Below, piece by piece: positions 46,051 through 57,400 of a stretch of DNA of 64,000 bases. A program made the translations under genes and the position numbers. The DNA comes from Chondrosia reniformis (lineage: Eukaryota; Porifera; Demospongiae; Chondrillida; Chondrillidae). Each line of letters starts with the position of its first letter. The first letter of the stretch is position 1. The notes beneath the pieces are model-generated. The model was not told the origin of the DNA, did not search any database, and saw nothing but the letters and a program-made list of their open reading frames with translations. The stretch covers positions 6,201,673 through 6,265,672 of the forward strand of contig OX359197.1 of the NCBI GenBank assembly GCA_947172415.1, given 5' to 3'.

Positions 46051-47043
46051 CTGGTTACAGGAAATAGCAACACCAGTATACAATTATAAATATGTACTGT
46101 GATTAAACGTGTTGTTAATGTTTGCACTTTAGTACAATTAAATTAACAATAATGGTTAGAAAAAAAGAATATGATGAAATTAATACTGTATTAGCACTAT
46201 ATGAAAAATCTAAGATACCATTTTCCTACATGCTACATGCCTATTCTGTAAAAAGAGCCTATAGGGGAACTAAACCTGAAGAGAGCTTTGGATGAAGATA
46301 CAGGAGTCTTTTCTTCCTTCTTTTCCCTTCTTTCATCTTCTTCTCCACTGGGTCAGACAGCCGTTTCTGGGAATTCCACCCTTCATCAGTGTTCCTGGGA
46401 GTCTTTGTCTTTTTCTTAATCTTGATCTTCTGTGAATCCTTGGCTATGTACATGCAGATATTATGGGTAGTGTATACATCACCACACCTGCACACATACA
46501 CACACACACACACATGGAAACAGGTCTCTGTTGTACACATGCAGACACCTTGTCCTATCCATTCAATTTATCTGCCATATGCTGTTATCTATCAGCACTA
46601 GCCCAAAGATACTAGACTTCATTAGAAGAAAGAAGTTTCAAGAAGATTTTTGGCCATAGCTGGATTATCTGGATAAATATTTTTATTGACTATTCCCAAC
46701 TTAATCTGCCAACATGAAACAAAAGCTAGGTAGGTTGACTGGCTAAGATACTCTACAGTCGAGGGGTGCAGAGGTTGAGAATATGATGATCCTGTGCCCG
46801 GTCCAACAAATGATCTTCCTGATTCTTCCTTGAACTTATTGACAGTTAAACGCATTCAACAATTAAGTGAAATATATTTTAAATGTATAAACTACATATT
46901 CTACATAAACACAACCGAAAACTAACAGCAATGGTTTTTTAAATATTAAAAAAATTAATGAATGATACTCCTGGATACTACTTGTAAATGGAATTATTGA
47001 GATCCTACATTCACTCCAATTGTCCAATAAGGTACACCAGTAA
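46051..47043. other. Convergent intergenic region, RAE1 / membrane protein
   Basis: It contains one long inverted dispersed repeat (46205-46452), a short CA run (46495-46515) and a 77-codon minus-strand open frame (46622-46855) with no recognisable domain or clear splice partner. No gene is called. Confidence 0.5.
46205..46452 (-). repeat. Dispersed repeat family, longest copy (inverted)
   Basis: On the minus strand this reads ACATAGCCAAGGATTCACAG, AAAGACAAAGACTCCCAGGA, ACTGATGAAGGGTGGAATTC, CAGAAACGGCTGTCTGACCC, AGTGGAGAAGAAGATGAAAG, CTTCATCCAAAGCTCTCTTC, GTTTAGTTCCCCTATAGG and GTAGCATGTAGGAAAATGG. It links the blocks of all other copies and gives the best view of the full unit, about 240 bp. 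Confidence 0.8.
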
Positions 47044-48309
47044 TTATGATTCTATGACAACCCATTCATCATTGCTGCTGCCACTTCCATTCTTGCCCGT
47101 TTCTCCTTCCTTTTGTGACTTACTCTTGCTAGTTCTCTTTTTCACACTAGTCCACTCTTCACTCTCCTTCACACCAGTAGCTTCATCTTCAATTGCACTC
47201 TTCAGTAACACCGAGGTTGATATGTCCGACTCTTGTTGGTCCTTTGCGCCTTTTTGCTTTCTTGATGGTCTCTTCTTAGCAGGTTCAGTATCTCTTCCAT
47301 GATCAGATGGCAATTCTGCAGATTGCATTTCCTACAACAAATACAGAAACTTTTAAAATTTCACCTTAACTATATTTACTAGTCCCAGTTGTATCTGTAA
47401 ACAGATTAAAATTGTTTTTGAGAGCAGCCATTTAAAAAAATGGCGTCTGGTTAGTTTTGAGATAGTACATTTTCCAAAGTTTTGACCCTCTAAAGACATA
47501 TATGCCATCACAAAAGATAAATTGGACAATGCAGTTAAAAGAAGTGCTTATTCTATTATTTGAAATCTATTACTGCTGTATTATAATTTTAAGCTGCACA
47601 TATCTTGTCATAAATTACTAATTTAACAGAAAGTTAATGAGAAGCAATAGTAGCATGGTATTTGTTCTAGTCGTAGTACAATTATTATGGGTAATTGGTA
47701 AGATGGAGAATAGTTTCTAAATTGATTTCACTGTTTAACCTCTTTCTTCATAATAGATTATGAAACTTTATGACATCACTATGTATTCAGTGATTACAGA
47801 ATATTTTCGCATGCTAGGACAAAATATTTGAAACCAAAATATTTATACAACATAGAATCAAACTAACCAGACCTTCGTAAACTACATCAGTAGTACATGC
47901 ATGGTCTAAAGGTAGGTCCAAATCTTCGGAGGGAATACGATCTTACATTCGCGTACACTATATAAACTACATGACTGTTGCTAATTTGTAAGTTAAATGT
48001 CAATTTATCTAATAACACTATATCTCTGGCTTGTCGCTATATATTCGGCAAAAGTTGGCATATAAACATGTGGCTAACTGGGTTGGTAGTCGTGTTTCCA
48101 TTTTTGTCAAATTTTGAATCTTCTTCTTTCTTTCTAGATGAAAGTTTCTTTCTAGGTGTACTTTTAGGCGAAACGTCCAGTTTTCCCTCCAGGGCCTGGA
48201 TGATAACGGAAAGTGGCGTTGTACTAGGACGGAAAGAGGCCCATAAGGTCAACATAAAGAAGATTACAACGCCGACAAACACGGCAGGTATAACGAACGC
48301 TACATCCAT
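47044..48309 (-). CDS. Small single-pass membrane protein with a charged Lys-rich tail
   Basis: Two exons, 48079-48309 and 47044-47331, join in phase to 172 residues. Residues 3-25 (VAFVIPAVFVGVVIFFMLTL) form one hydrophobic helix right at the N-terminus. The rest is a hydrophilic, Lys/Ser/Glu-rich tail with PRKKLSSRKK, KKRPSRKQKG and KKRTSKSK clusters and an end reading DEWVVIES. The arrangement resembles ER-anchored proteins with basic cytosolic tails such as kinectin/RRBP1 or MTDH, but sequence similarity is too low for a family call. Expression and exact exon set are unproven. Confidence 0.6.
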
Positions 48310-49531
48310 TGTGTATCGTCCCCTCTACCTTTGGAGGACAAAAATAGGAAAACCCTTACATTAGTGTTGAAGATTGCATCATCTGTATGTGAACCATTAC
48401 TTCCGTAACACATGCGAACAACTTACCTCTCTATATGCTAGGCAACTATCTATACATGATCTTTGGTTGATCACACACTATATAGGCTTCATTTCTCTTT
48501 TTTGTTTTCATTAACTTGTCTTACTCTTTTTCATATTACAATGTACCATTCATTTGTCACTTCACTGGGCTCCCTGGAAAGTAGCCATTTGGCTAAGTGG
48601 AGTCGCCAGTATAATAATGGTATTGATATTTCATGTGCTGCATAGGTACTGTATGATTTTGATATACATGTACATGCAAACTTTTAAGATCTAAAACTGA
48701 CCTTAAAGCATTATATCATCATTATTGAACTCTGGGTATTACCTGTCTGTCTATGGCTCGACTAGTCTTTTTGAGTGGCTAGGGGGAGACTCTGGTTCCC
48801 ATCAAGCGAACTTTGGTTCCGCCCATTAGCTCATTGCACTCCTCAGGAGACATGAGTGGGCAGAGGTAATATCCAGATTCAATGATGATGAGTCTTGACA
48901 TGTTGCCTCTATATACAAAGCAGCTGCCTAACTGGGCCACTGTGTAACTTCATAATTATCATCATAGCCTTTGCACGACTCAGTGCAATTAACTCCTATT
49001 TATTTGTATAATTTCATAGTTCATAAAAATGGTGTCCTTAACCTACTCTCAATGGCTTTAGCTAAATAAATACAAGTTCCAGGTTGAGAAAGGAAGAAAA
49101 GTCCCTTCCACAGTTCTATAGAATTTCCCGAGGCAATAGACTAGGAAATTAGTGTTTTAGTCTATTCTATTGTATGTTTCCTAACTCTGACATGAATATT
49201 AACCATACACTCTTGTTCTAAAGATGGCAACCATGTTGTTGTAGTATACCTATTAACGATACTCAGAACAACAACGTACTTTAGAAACACATACTGTTAC
49301 GTAGTTGATGTAAGTCACAATTAAACATGTCGTTTATTAATTAATAATTTATTAATTAATGTTCTAACATAATATTTAATATAACATTCAAAATAGTCAA
49401 AGTGGCAATAATACAATGCGTACTTAATCTTACGTAAAGCAGTTAGGTAAATATATCGTGAGATATTGCATAAAAGGTTTGTTGTTCATTTTAGCCCTTA
49501 CATTCAGAAGGGAATAAGCTAGAGCAACAAC
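48310..49531. other. Intergenic region between the membrane protein and syntenin
   Basis: No gene is supported. A short sequence (CTCTGGTTCCCATCAAG, 48791) recurs at about 61669, suggesting an old repeat fragment. The rest is AT-rich unique DNA. Confidence 0.5.
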
Positions 49532-51631
49532 TTAAACATCTGGAATGGAATGATCCATCATCTTCTTCAGACTTGAAGACAGACTACATAAAGAAAGAAA
49601 AAACAGGTCAAAGTGAATAATAATTCAGTCTTCTCTGTAACAGAGGTAAACAAATTATAGAGATCAAGGTCTTTTAAAATACAATGATAGCACATAAGCT
49701 GAGTACACTAAACGACGGTACTGGTGGTGTTAGATGGATGAATATATGTGTGCAGTGACATTTAACACCATTGCTCACCGTCCGATCATGTGCTTGTACA
49801 CAAACGTAGGCATTATCGTGATAGTGATGGCTCTAGGGCTCTTGTGGAAGATGTCTGCAATCTCCTTGTCCTTCAGGCCGATACAGTTCTGTCCATTCAC
49901 CTCTGTGATGCAGTGGTCAATAAGTATTCCATTCCTTGCAGCTGAGGAGTCCTTTACAATCTGGTAGATCTCGTTTTGCCTAAAGAGGAAGCCAACATGG
50001 TCGGCACTGTCCTTCTGCATGGTAATGGTCCTCTCAAATGGACGGTCTCTGATGGCCAGCACAACCTTGTCAGCGGAAGCCTTCTGCAAGGCCTTAGTTG
50101 CTTTGTCTTTGCTGAAACCAGCCACAATTTCTCCATTTATCTAGAAGAAGTGGAAAGTATTATTATTGACATCTGTAAGAGTGCTATGGAATAGATCCAT
50201 TTGCCAACACTCAGACAGTAAGTGGAATGTCTCTCTCTTCTGTACAATATAAGAAGGCAGATATTCACTACATTAACCTCTCCTATAATAACAAGTCTAG
50301 AAAAAGCATCACGTGTATGACATCACGTGTACTACATCACGTGAATGACATCATTTCCTGTTGAAGTAAAAATCACATTTTTTCCATGCAACTCCTATTG
50401 CACCATAGGTATATTAGTCTATGAATTGTAGGATGTGCTTACACTATGTACACATGTAATTCAATAAATTCCTCAACCTAAAAAGCATAAATAACTGAAG
50501 TATCTGCTTCCCTTGATAAGGGGGGAATTCAACAACACTATGAATCAGTTGTCCACTGACCATCCTTACAGAGATGATACTAAAGGACTTACAGTCAGGA
50601 TCTGGTCTCCAAATCGAAGTCCAGCCATAGCTGCTGGGCTCTCCTTCTTCACCATGACAACAAACACTCCCTTGCTCTCGCTGTTGACGCACATTCCAAT
50701 GATTCCCTTCTTGTCCTTGCACAGTGTCACCTCACGAATACCTGAAACAGAAAGAAAACGTGTTTCACTCACAGCTTTGGTCCCAATGCTTATAATACCA
50801 TTTTCATAAAAGTACAATAACTTATTGGGCTTTGAAACACATGAAATTCACTAAACTATACTTAACAACACTACCACCATTAATGATGGAGTTAACTTGA
50901 GAATTAGGTGACAACTAAAATGTGACTGGTCTTAAATAGACTGCCTACCTTGCTTGACCTCTGCCCTCCTCAGACCAACATTGGCCTGGCCAGACACAGG
51001 AGCAACCATGTGGGTAGAGGGAGACGTGCCTTTGGCTGGCACAACTGCGCCTGGAGGCTGGTAATGGGCCAGTTGCAGCCCCATGTACTCCTCATGTAGG
51101 GAGGGATACAGAGAGGAGACCCCGCCACTTTGGGATGGAGCTGGAGGCTACAAAACGAAAGAAAAAAACAAATTCTAATCAACTTCCAGTTACTTTCTAC
51201 ATAGACTAACCAAAGTAGTGGTTAGTCTATGATTTCTATGGCAATTTTGTTCAATTAGTTCGTAGCAGTGGATATAAGTAGCTAATTAGGCACCTCGTGT
51301 AGAGAGGGATACAGAGCAGACCATTACTAACGTTAATCTACAGCACATGTAGTACGCCTGGGAAGCAATGGCCAGTATACAATTCAAAAACAACTGTTGA
51401 GGCTTAACAACCCTCCAAGCCATACAAATCGCGGCCACTTGGGAGGTGGACGTACCGTGGCGATGGGCTGTCCAGATGTGATGGCTGCATGTTGCTGCTG
51501 CGTCGCGACCACTTGGGCCTAAGATGAAAGAAAAGAGTATTAATCGCGGCACAATAGACGCAACAAGTGTCTCAGCAAACCTTCTGCATCTTATCAACGG
51601 TCATATCTTCCAGTGACGGATAAAGGGACAT
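49532..51631 (-). CDS. SDCBP: Syntenin (SDCBP), tandem-PDZ adaptor
   Basis: Exons 51581-51631, 51456-51518, 50949-51147, 50593-50741, 49779-50140 and 49532-49583 join to 291 residues (vertebrate syntenin-1 is 298). The N-terminus [10 protein letters not shown] and the later [13 protein letters not shown] carry YPSL motifs, the LYPxL type used to bind ALIX. PDZ1 spans about residues 105-185 ([34 protein letters not shown]). PDZ2 spans about 188-270 ([37 protein letters not shown]). The end, [11 protein letters not shown], matches the vertebrate C-terminus pattern. Syntenin links syndecans and phosphoinositides to ALIX in exosome formation and endosomal recycling. Confidence 0.95.
50307..50356. 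repeat. 14-bp tandem repeat of CATCACGTG (E-box) sites
   Basis: CATCACGTG occurs at 50307, 50321 and 50335 with exact 14-bp spacing, followed by CATCATTT at 50349. Each unit holds a CACGTG E-box. It lies in the syntenin intron between the two PDZ-encoding exons. Confidence 0.7.
51200..51231. repeat. Perfect 13-bp-arm hairpin
   Basis: CATAGACTAACCA, a 6-bp loop and TGGTTAGTCTATG form a perfect inverted repeat in a syntenin intron. Confidence 0.75.
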
Positions 51632-52054
51632 TGTGCTATTTCTCGTTTACAATAAAGCTTAAGCGATAAAGACGACACTCTTTTTTATTGAGAAACTCAG
51701 GATTCTCTACAGGGGTCAAAAATCATATGACCGGAGATACTCTCCTTGTTTGGAAAGCGATGTAACTAAATATAGATTCACGTGACATTACACGTTTACG
51801 TCTCAAATTGAAATCCCTGCGCCAAATATGGATGTTTTTCACTTGCCATCTCCGCAGCAACGCCAAACAACATTCGGAACTATAGCACTTCACAAACACA
51901 TTCATGAAATGAAATCACTGAAATAACACATCAATAAAATATCAACCTATTTGTACTACTATAAATATACAGAATAAAATCAAATGACTAATGAAACAAA
52001 CATAATAACAGTCAAGAAATCTGCAATCAGAATTCACAGAAATACATACACACA

Positions 52055-53701
52055 CTATACAAAAAACTTTGCTAACCACCGTGTGGCACTATGTAAAATA
52101 TACATAATATCACTGAAGTAGAAGGCCGTACAACTGGGTCTGTCCAGAAGGTCCTCCTTGACGTAATAATGAGGATAGATTAAACCTGTAACACCTCGAT
52201 TGGTCAATTCTAAGAGTTGCCGAAGAATGTCAAACTGATTCCAAGTTGTGTATTTTGAAAGAAAGAGCTGTCTAGCTAATAAAATGGCCGTTTTTCTACT
52301 TTGAGTTTCCTGGACATACTTGCCTAACAAAGCAATTATCTCACTGTCTGACATCTGCGGACGTAGTTCCAACATTTTCCCTCTTAACTCTGCCTCGTAA
52401 CCAAGGGGGATGTCCCCAGCAATTAATGCACCAGACAAAGCAATCTCCCCATGCTTCATCAATAACAGGTTGTCAAATGATGAGGTTACTATGACAACCT
52501 TACTGGACTCTAAGGTGCGTAAATAGCTGTTGTACTGTGACCCAGAAGTGCTGAGGTCCTTAGCATCAGCTAGGGGTGGAGGAGATTCATATATCTGAGC
52601 ACCTTCAATCTTCTTCTCCTTGATCAAGTGGTACAGTCGCCTTCCAAAAGGATACTCTATTCCAGACCCTCCTACAAAGAGAACATTAATCTTCCTCAGT
52701 TTGCTCTCCACCGAATTATTTCTGAATAAGGGAGGGTGGACTACATGAGGTTGATGGACAAGCAAGACTTTATCCGAGTGGTGCTGATATTGGGCAATAT
52801 CTCTTGCATAAGAGAAGAGAACTAAACTGGTTCCACTTCTACTGATGTGCTCGTCACAGATGCCGTACCTGCACTCATGAAACCTGAACACTACCGTTAA
52901 ATCTTTAGACAGTCGCTTCAAACTGTCATAGATCAGACTGGGGAACCGAAATGCCGAAGGCACTTGTACAAAGATGACATTGAAATTTGTGTCAGGAAAA
53001 CTTTTAGCCAAATTTTCCTCCAAAGAAATCATGTTATCGTATTCCTCAAACCCAGGTCCAAAAAGATGAGCCTCCATGTTAGGTAATGACTTGATGGCTT
53101 GGTAGTAATGAAATAGACTGCTACCTTTTTTTGAAGTCATATAGCTGTAGGTCGTGAAGAACAAGATGCCGAGTCTCTGTTTTGCGTCTACTGAAGAGCT
53201 TGCGTGTCCAAAGGCGCCACAGTTGCAATCGCAGAGTGTCTCCCTTTTATCCAGGAAACCTTTGTCGACTTTGCAGGTCAGGTCCGCCTGATAGCAGCTT
53301 AAATGTAGCTTTACATCTTGACAAAACGGGCAGGAATTTGAGACGTGTTCCTCTCTAGGGAACAGGTAGCGAGATTGCCTGTTCAGAACATGTCGCGCGT
53401 AGAGGGAAGCATTATTCAGACAGTATGTATAGGGCGTAACGAGAATGGACAAAACCAGGAGAAGCAACACTACTAAGGCAATCGCAAGATAGAGACGACT
53501 CTTAAATCTTAAATGTTTTAAACGACTGACAATAGAAATGAGACATATTCCCAAAGGATTTCTGCTAAATACAGCACTACAAAACTCCCACAAAGTAGTA
53601 ACGCGGTCCTTCCCACTCTTTTTCCAAAACAAGACAGTTTTGTTCTGAAGAGATCTGGCGCCTAGTGAAGACGCAATTAGGTTGGCGAAACCGCTTGACA
53701 T
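52055..53701 (-). CDS. Intronless type II membrane glycosyltransferase-like protein
   Basis: A single 548-residue frame. After a basic cytosolic N-terminus, residues 70-89 (LYLAIALVVLLLLVLSILVT) form one membrane segment, giving a type II topology typical of Golgi enzymes. The stem is Cys-rich (CPFC, CDCNCG), likely disulphide-bonded. The C-terminal half has Rossmann-like pieces (INVLFVGGSG, VVIVTSS) and the stretch LMKHGEIALSGALIAGDIPL, which resembles the donor-binding region of GT-B, group-1-type transferases. Donor and acceptor cannot be inferred. It is the only large intronless gene in a region of multi-exon genes other than BUB3. It is divergent from MIB1 and lies upstream of syntenin on the same strand. 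Confidence 0.7.
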   Translation of the reverse strand: MSSGFANLIASSLGARSLQNKTVLFWKKSGKDRVTTLWEFCSAVFSRNPLGICLISIVSRLKHLRFKSRLYLAIALVVLLLLVLSILVTPYTYCLNNASLYARHVLNRQSRYLFPREEHVSNSCPFCQDVKLHLSCYQADLTCKVDKGFLDKRETLCDCNCGAFGHASSSVDAKQRLGILFFTTYSYMTSKKGSSLFHYYQAIKSLPNMEAHLFGPGFEEYDNMISLEENLAKSFPDTNFNVIFVQVPSAFRFPSLIYDSLKRLSKDLTVVFRFHECRYGICDEHISRSGTSLVLFSYARDIAQYQHHSDKVLLVHQPHVVHPPLFRNNSVESKLRKINVLFVGGSGIEYPFGRRLYHLIKEKKIEGAQIYESPPPLADAKDLSTSGSQYNSYLRTLESSKVVIVTSSFDNLLLMKHGEIALSGALIAGDIPLGYEAELRGKMLELRPQMSDSEIIALLGKYVQETQSRKTAILLARQLFLSKYTTWNQFDILRQLLELTNRGVTGLIYPHYYVKEDLLDRPSCTAFYFSDIMYILHSATRWLAKFFV

Positions 53702-54472
53702 CCTTTCCTCTGTGAAGGTAGGCGCGCAAAGTTGTCACGAATCTTCTAATGCTCCCAAGGTCAAGCTCTTCACTTTTTCATCGTTAAAAAATCCAGTTCA
53801 GCAATGCTTAAACCTTGGATACTACAGTGAACACATCGGATATTTTCGTATATTGTTTAAAGAATGGGGTGTAGGTAAATTGGGATGTTACCAAAAAAAG
53901 ATGTCCCCAATATGGCCGCCTCTGATTACCTAAACTTTGGACTTTGCGTTTGCTACAACTGCAACTGCGTTTGTTGCCGTTTGTAAGATTTCAATATAAA
54001 ACGTGGATTTCATAGAGTTATTAGGAGTGGTGTTAGTCAGTAGGAGTATTCTAGCAGTTAAGGATCATATTCGCTGTTAAAGTAGTTTGAAGAGCGAGTC
54101 TAGTACGTCAATCTGAACGAGTGAGTGTAAGATTTAAGTCACAGAAGCGAAACCAAACCATAATAGCTACCAATCACCCGTAGAGGTACTGCTTAGAGTG
54201 TCCCAGCTGAGGAAACTTTACTTGAGGTGTTCATGGCAATAAGCTATGACGGTCGTGGACTGTAAATGTGTCTGCAGGGTGGTGTAAGGTCGACATTCTG
54301 CTGTGCTTAAGTATAGAATTGATTGTTAGAAGGTCACTGGTGGGGAAGATAGTGCCGTTCAGGTTAAAAAGTAATTTCAGTTCTCCAAGACAAATTCCAA
54401 CCGACTAAACTCCCGATTTCACCTTCTCTCGCTCTTGTAAGAGGACTCCTGGTTCTCCTTCCCTTTACAGGT
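53702..54472. promoter_or_regulatory. Shared upstream region, glycosyltransferase-like / MIB1
   Basis: The 770 bp between divergent start codons includes a probable non-coding MIB1 first exon ending at the donor AACGA/GTGAGT near 54119. It would splice to the acceptor CCCTTTACAG immediately before GTATGGCATC at 54471. No TATA box is evident. Confidence 0.45.
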
Positions 54473-57400
54473 ATGGCATCGGGGAGTGGTGAAATGCGCC
54501 CGGGGATCAGGGTGGTGCGCGGGCCCGATTGGCAGTGGTCCAAACAAGATGGCGGTGAGGGTCATGTAGGGACCGTCCAAAAGTTTGAGAACCAGAAGGA
54601 GGTCGTTATCCTGTGGGACAATGGTACCATGGCCAACTACCGGTGCTGTGACCCTTACGATATAAGGATCCTGGATGGTGCTCCTGCTGGTGAGTATGGG
54701 TGATAGAAGGAGGGTGACTCCTCCTTTCTCTACTCTTTCTCTTCGCTATTGATACTGTGTGTGTTCCTTGGTATAGTAGGGTGGGTAGATATTTCCTGAT
54801 TGTAAGGTACGTATTACACCATTAAAGGGATTCCCATGGTTAAATAAAGAGAGTTTGAAATCAGTTTAATAGTTTAGTCATTGTGAAAGTAATTAAAGGC
54901 AATACAAGCTAATTCTCAAGGAATTTTTCTTTCATTTATATATTGAATGTGGTTCATATATACATTGTTAGATTTATTGTATGCATGCTTTATTTAGGCG
55001 GTAGTAGTACAGCTTCCCATTTAATGAATAGCTTAGAAGGTTTCATATGGTATATTTGTATAAGTTGAGATTTGATATTTATGCAAACATGTAAATAATA
55101 TTAGAGAGTTTACTGCTAATTGGTTGTTGTTTGTGTTTCTGTATGGTCACTTGTAAAGGTAGAACACTTAAAGTACTTCTCAATTCTCCCAAAAGCTGAT
55201 TCATTTCTTTCCACTCAGGGATTTTTCATGGCAATGTTGTGTGTCATGAATGTGGCTGTTCGCCCATATTTGGAACCAGATGGGTGTGTACTACCTGCAG
55301 TGGAGTCAGTCTCTGCTCCAAGTGTTACCATGACGATAAGCACAATGACCGACATGGGTTTTCAAGGATGCCTATTCCTGAAGGACCTCAGTAAGTATAT
55401 ACCACATCTAGTACTGCACCTATATACCATATCTAGTACTGCACCTATATACCATATCTAGTACTGCACCTATATACCATATCTAGTACTGCACCTATAT
55501 ACCATATCTAGTACTACACCTATATACCATATCTAGTACTACACCTATATACCATATCTAGTACTGCACCTATATACCATATCTAGTACTACATCTATAT
55601 ACCATATCTAGTACTGCACCTATATACCATATCTAGTACTACATCTATATACCACATCTAGTACTGCACCTATATACCATATCTAGTACTACACCTATAT
55701 ACCATATCTAGTACTGCACCTATATACCATATCTAGTACTACACCTATATACCATATCTAGTACTGCACCTATATACCATATCTAGTACTGCACCTATAT
55801 GCCATATCTAGTACTACACCTATATACCATATCTAGTACTACACCTATATACCATATCTAGTACTGCACCTATATACCATATCTAGTACTACACCTATAT
55901 ACCATATCTAGTACTGCACCTATATACCATATCTAGTACTGCACCTATATGCCATATCTAGTACTACACCTATATACCATATCTAGTACTACACCTATAT
56001 ACCATATCTAGTACTGCACCTATATACCATATCTAGTACTACATCTATATACCATATCTAGTACTGCACCTATATACCATATCTAGTACTACATCTATAT
56101 ACCATATCTAGTACTGCACCTATATACCATATCTAGTACTGCACCTATATACCATATCTAGTACTGCGCCTATATACCATATCTAGTACTACACCTATAT
56201 ACCACATCTAGTACTACACCTATATACCATATCTAGTACTACATCTATATACCATATCTAGTACTGCACCTATATACCATATCTAGTACTACATCTATAT
56301 ACCATATCTAGTACTGCACCTATATACCATATCTAGTACTGCACCTATATACCATATCTAGTACTGCGCCTATATACCATATCTAGTACTGCACCTATAT
56401 ACCATATCTAGTACTACACCTATATACCATATCTAGTACTACACCTATATACCACATCTAGTACTACACCTATATACCATATCTAGTACTACACCTATAT
56501 ACCATATCTAGTACTACACCTATATACCACATCTAGTACTACACCTATATGCCATATCTAGTACTACACCTATATGCCATATCTAGTACTACACCTATAT
56601 ACCATATCTAGTACTACACCTATATACCATATCTAGTACTACACCTATATACCATATCTAGTACTACACCTATATACCATATCTAGTACTACACCTATAT
56701 ACCATATCTAGTACTGCACCTATATACCATATCTAGTACTACACCTATATACCATATCTAGTACTGCACCTATATACCATATCTAGTACTGCACCTATAT
56801 ACCATATCTAGTACTGCACCTATATACCATATCTAGTACTACACCTATATACCATATCTAGTAGTATTGCACCTACTGTGTCGATAATAAAAGCTGTCAA
56901 AACCTCTAAACATAGACATGGAGATATGATAAAAATGTATTGAACATTTCCTTGCTAAAAAAAAGGATAATTATATATCATTGGCATATCAAAGGTGAGG
57001 TCCCACCTGATGTGGTTTATTTATGTAATGATTAACTAATTGCCTAGACACCCTCCCTCCAAACACTGCCTGTGATGTCACTGTGGAAATGTTAAAGGTT
57101 ACTATCCTAAGGTGTTTATGTAAACCCACAAGATCTTTTAATTAGAGGGATCTCCTCTACAGTTCTGTGCCATTCAGTGATACACTTCACAACCATTTTG
57201 TCACAATGAAATGTTCTACGTATGTTCTGAGGTGATGTCCTCCATACCGTATATTCTGAGGTATTCTCTTAGAGTTTTTGGGTAATCTTAGTAATAGGTT
57301 TCGTACATGTGGAGAATGTACCATATTCATATTGATGATGTTGCATGGAGGAGTAAGTGTAGGTAGAGTGTGCTGAAATAGTATCTGGCAGCACCCAGCT

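Noticed and set aside
46622..46855. 77-codon minus-strand frame
   Set aside because: Codon use looks plausible, but I found no splice partner, domain or promoter; it may be a stray exon or chance.
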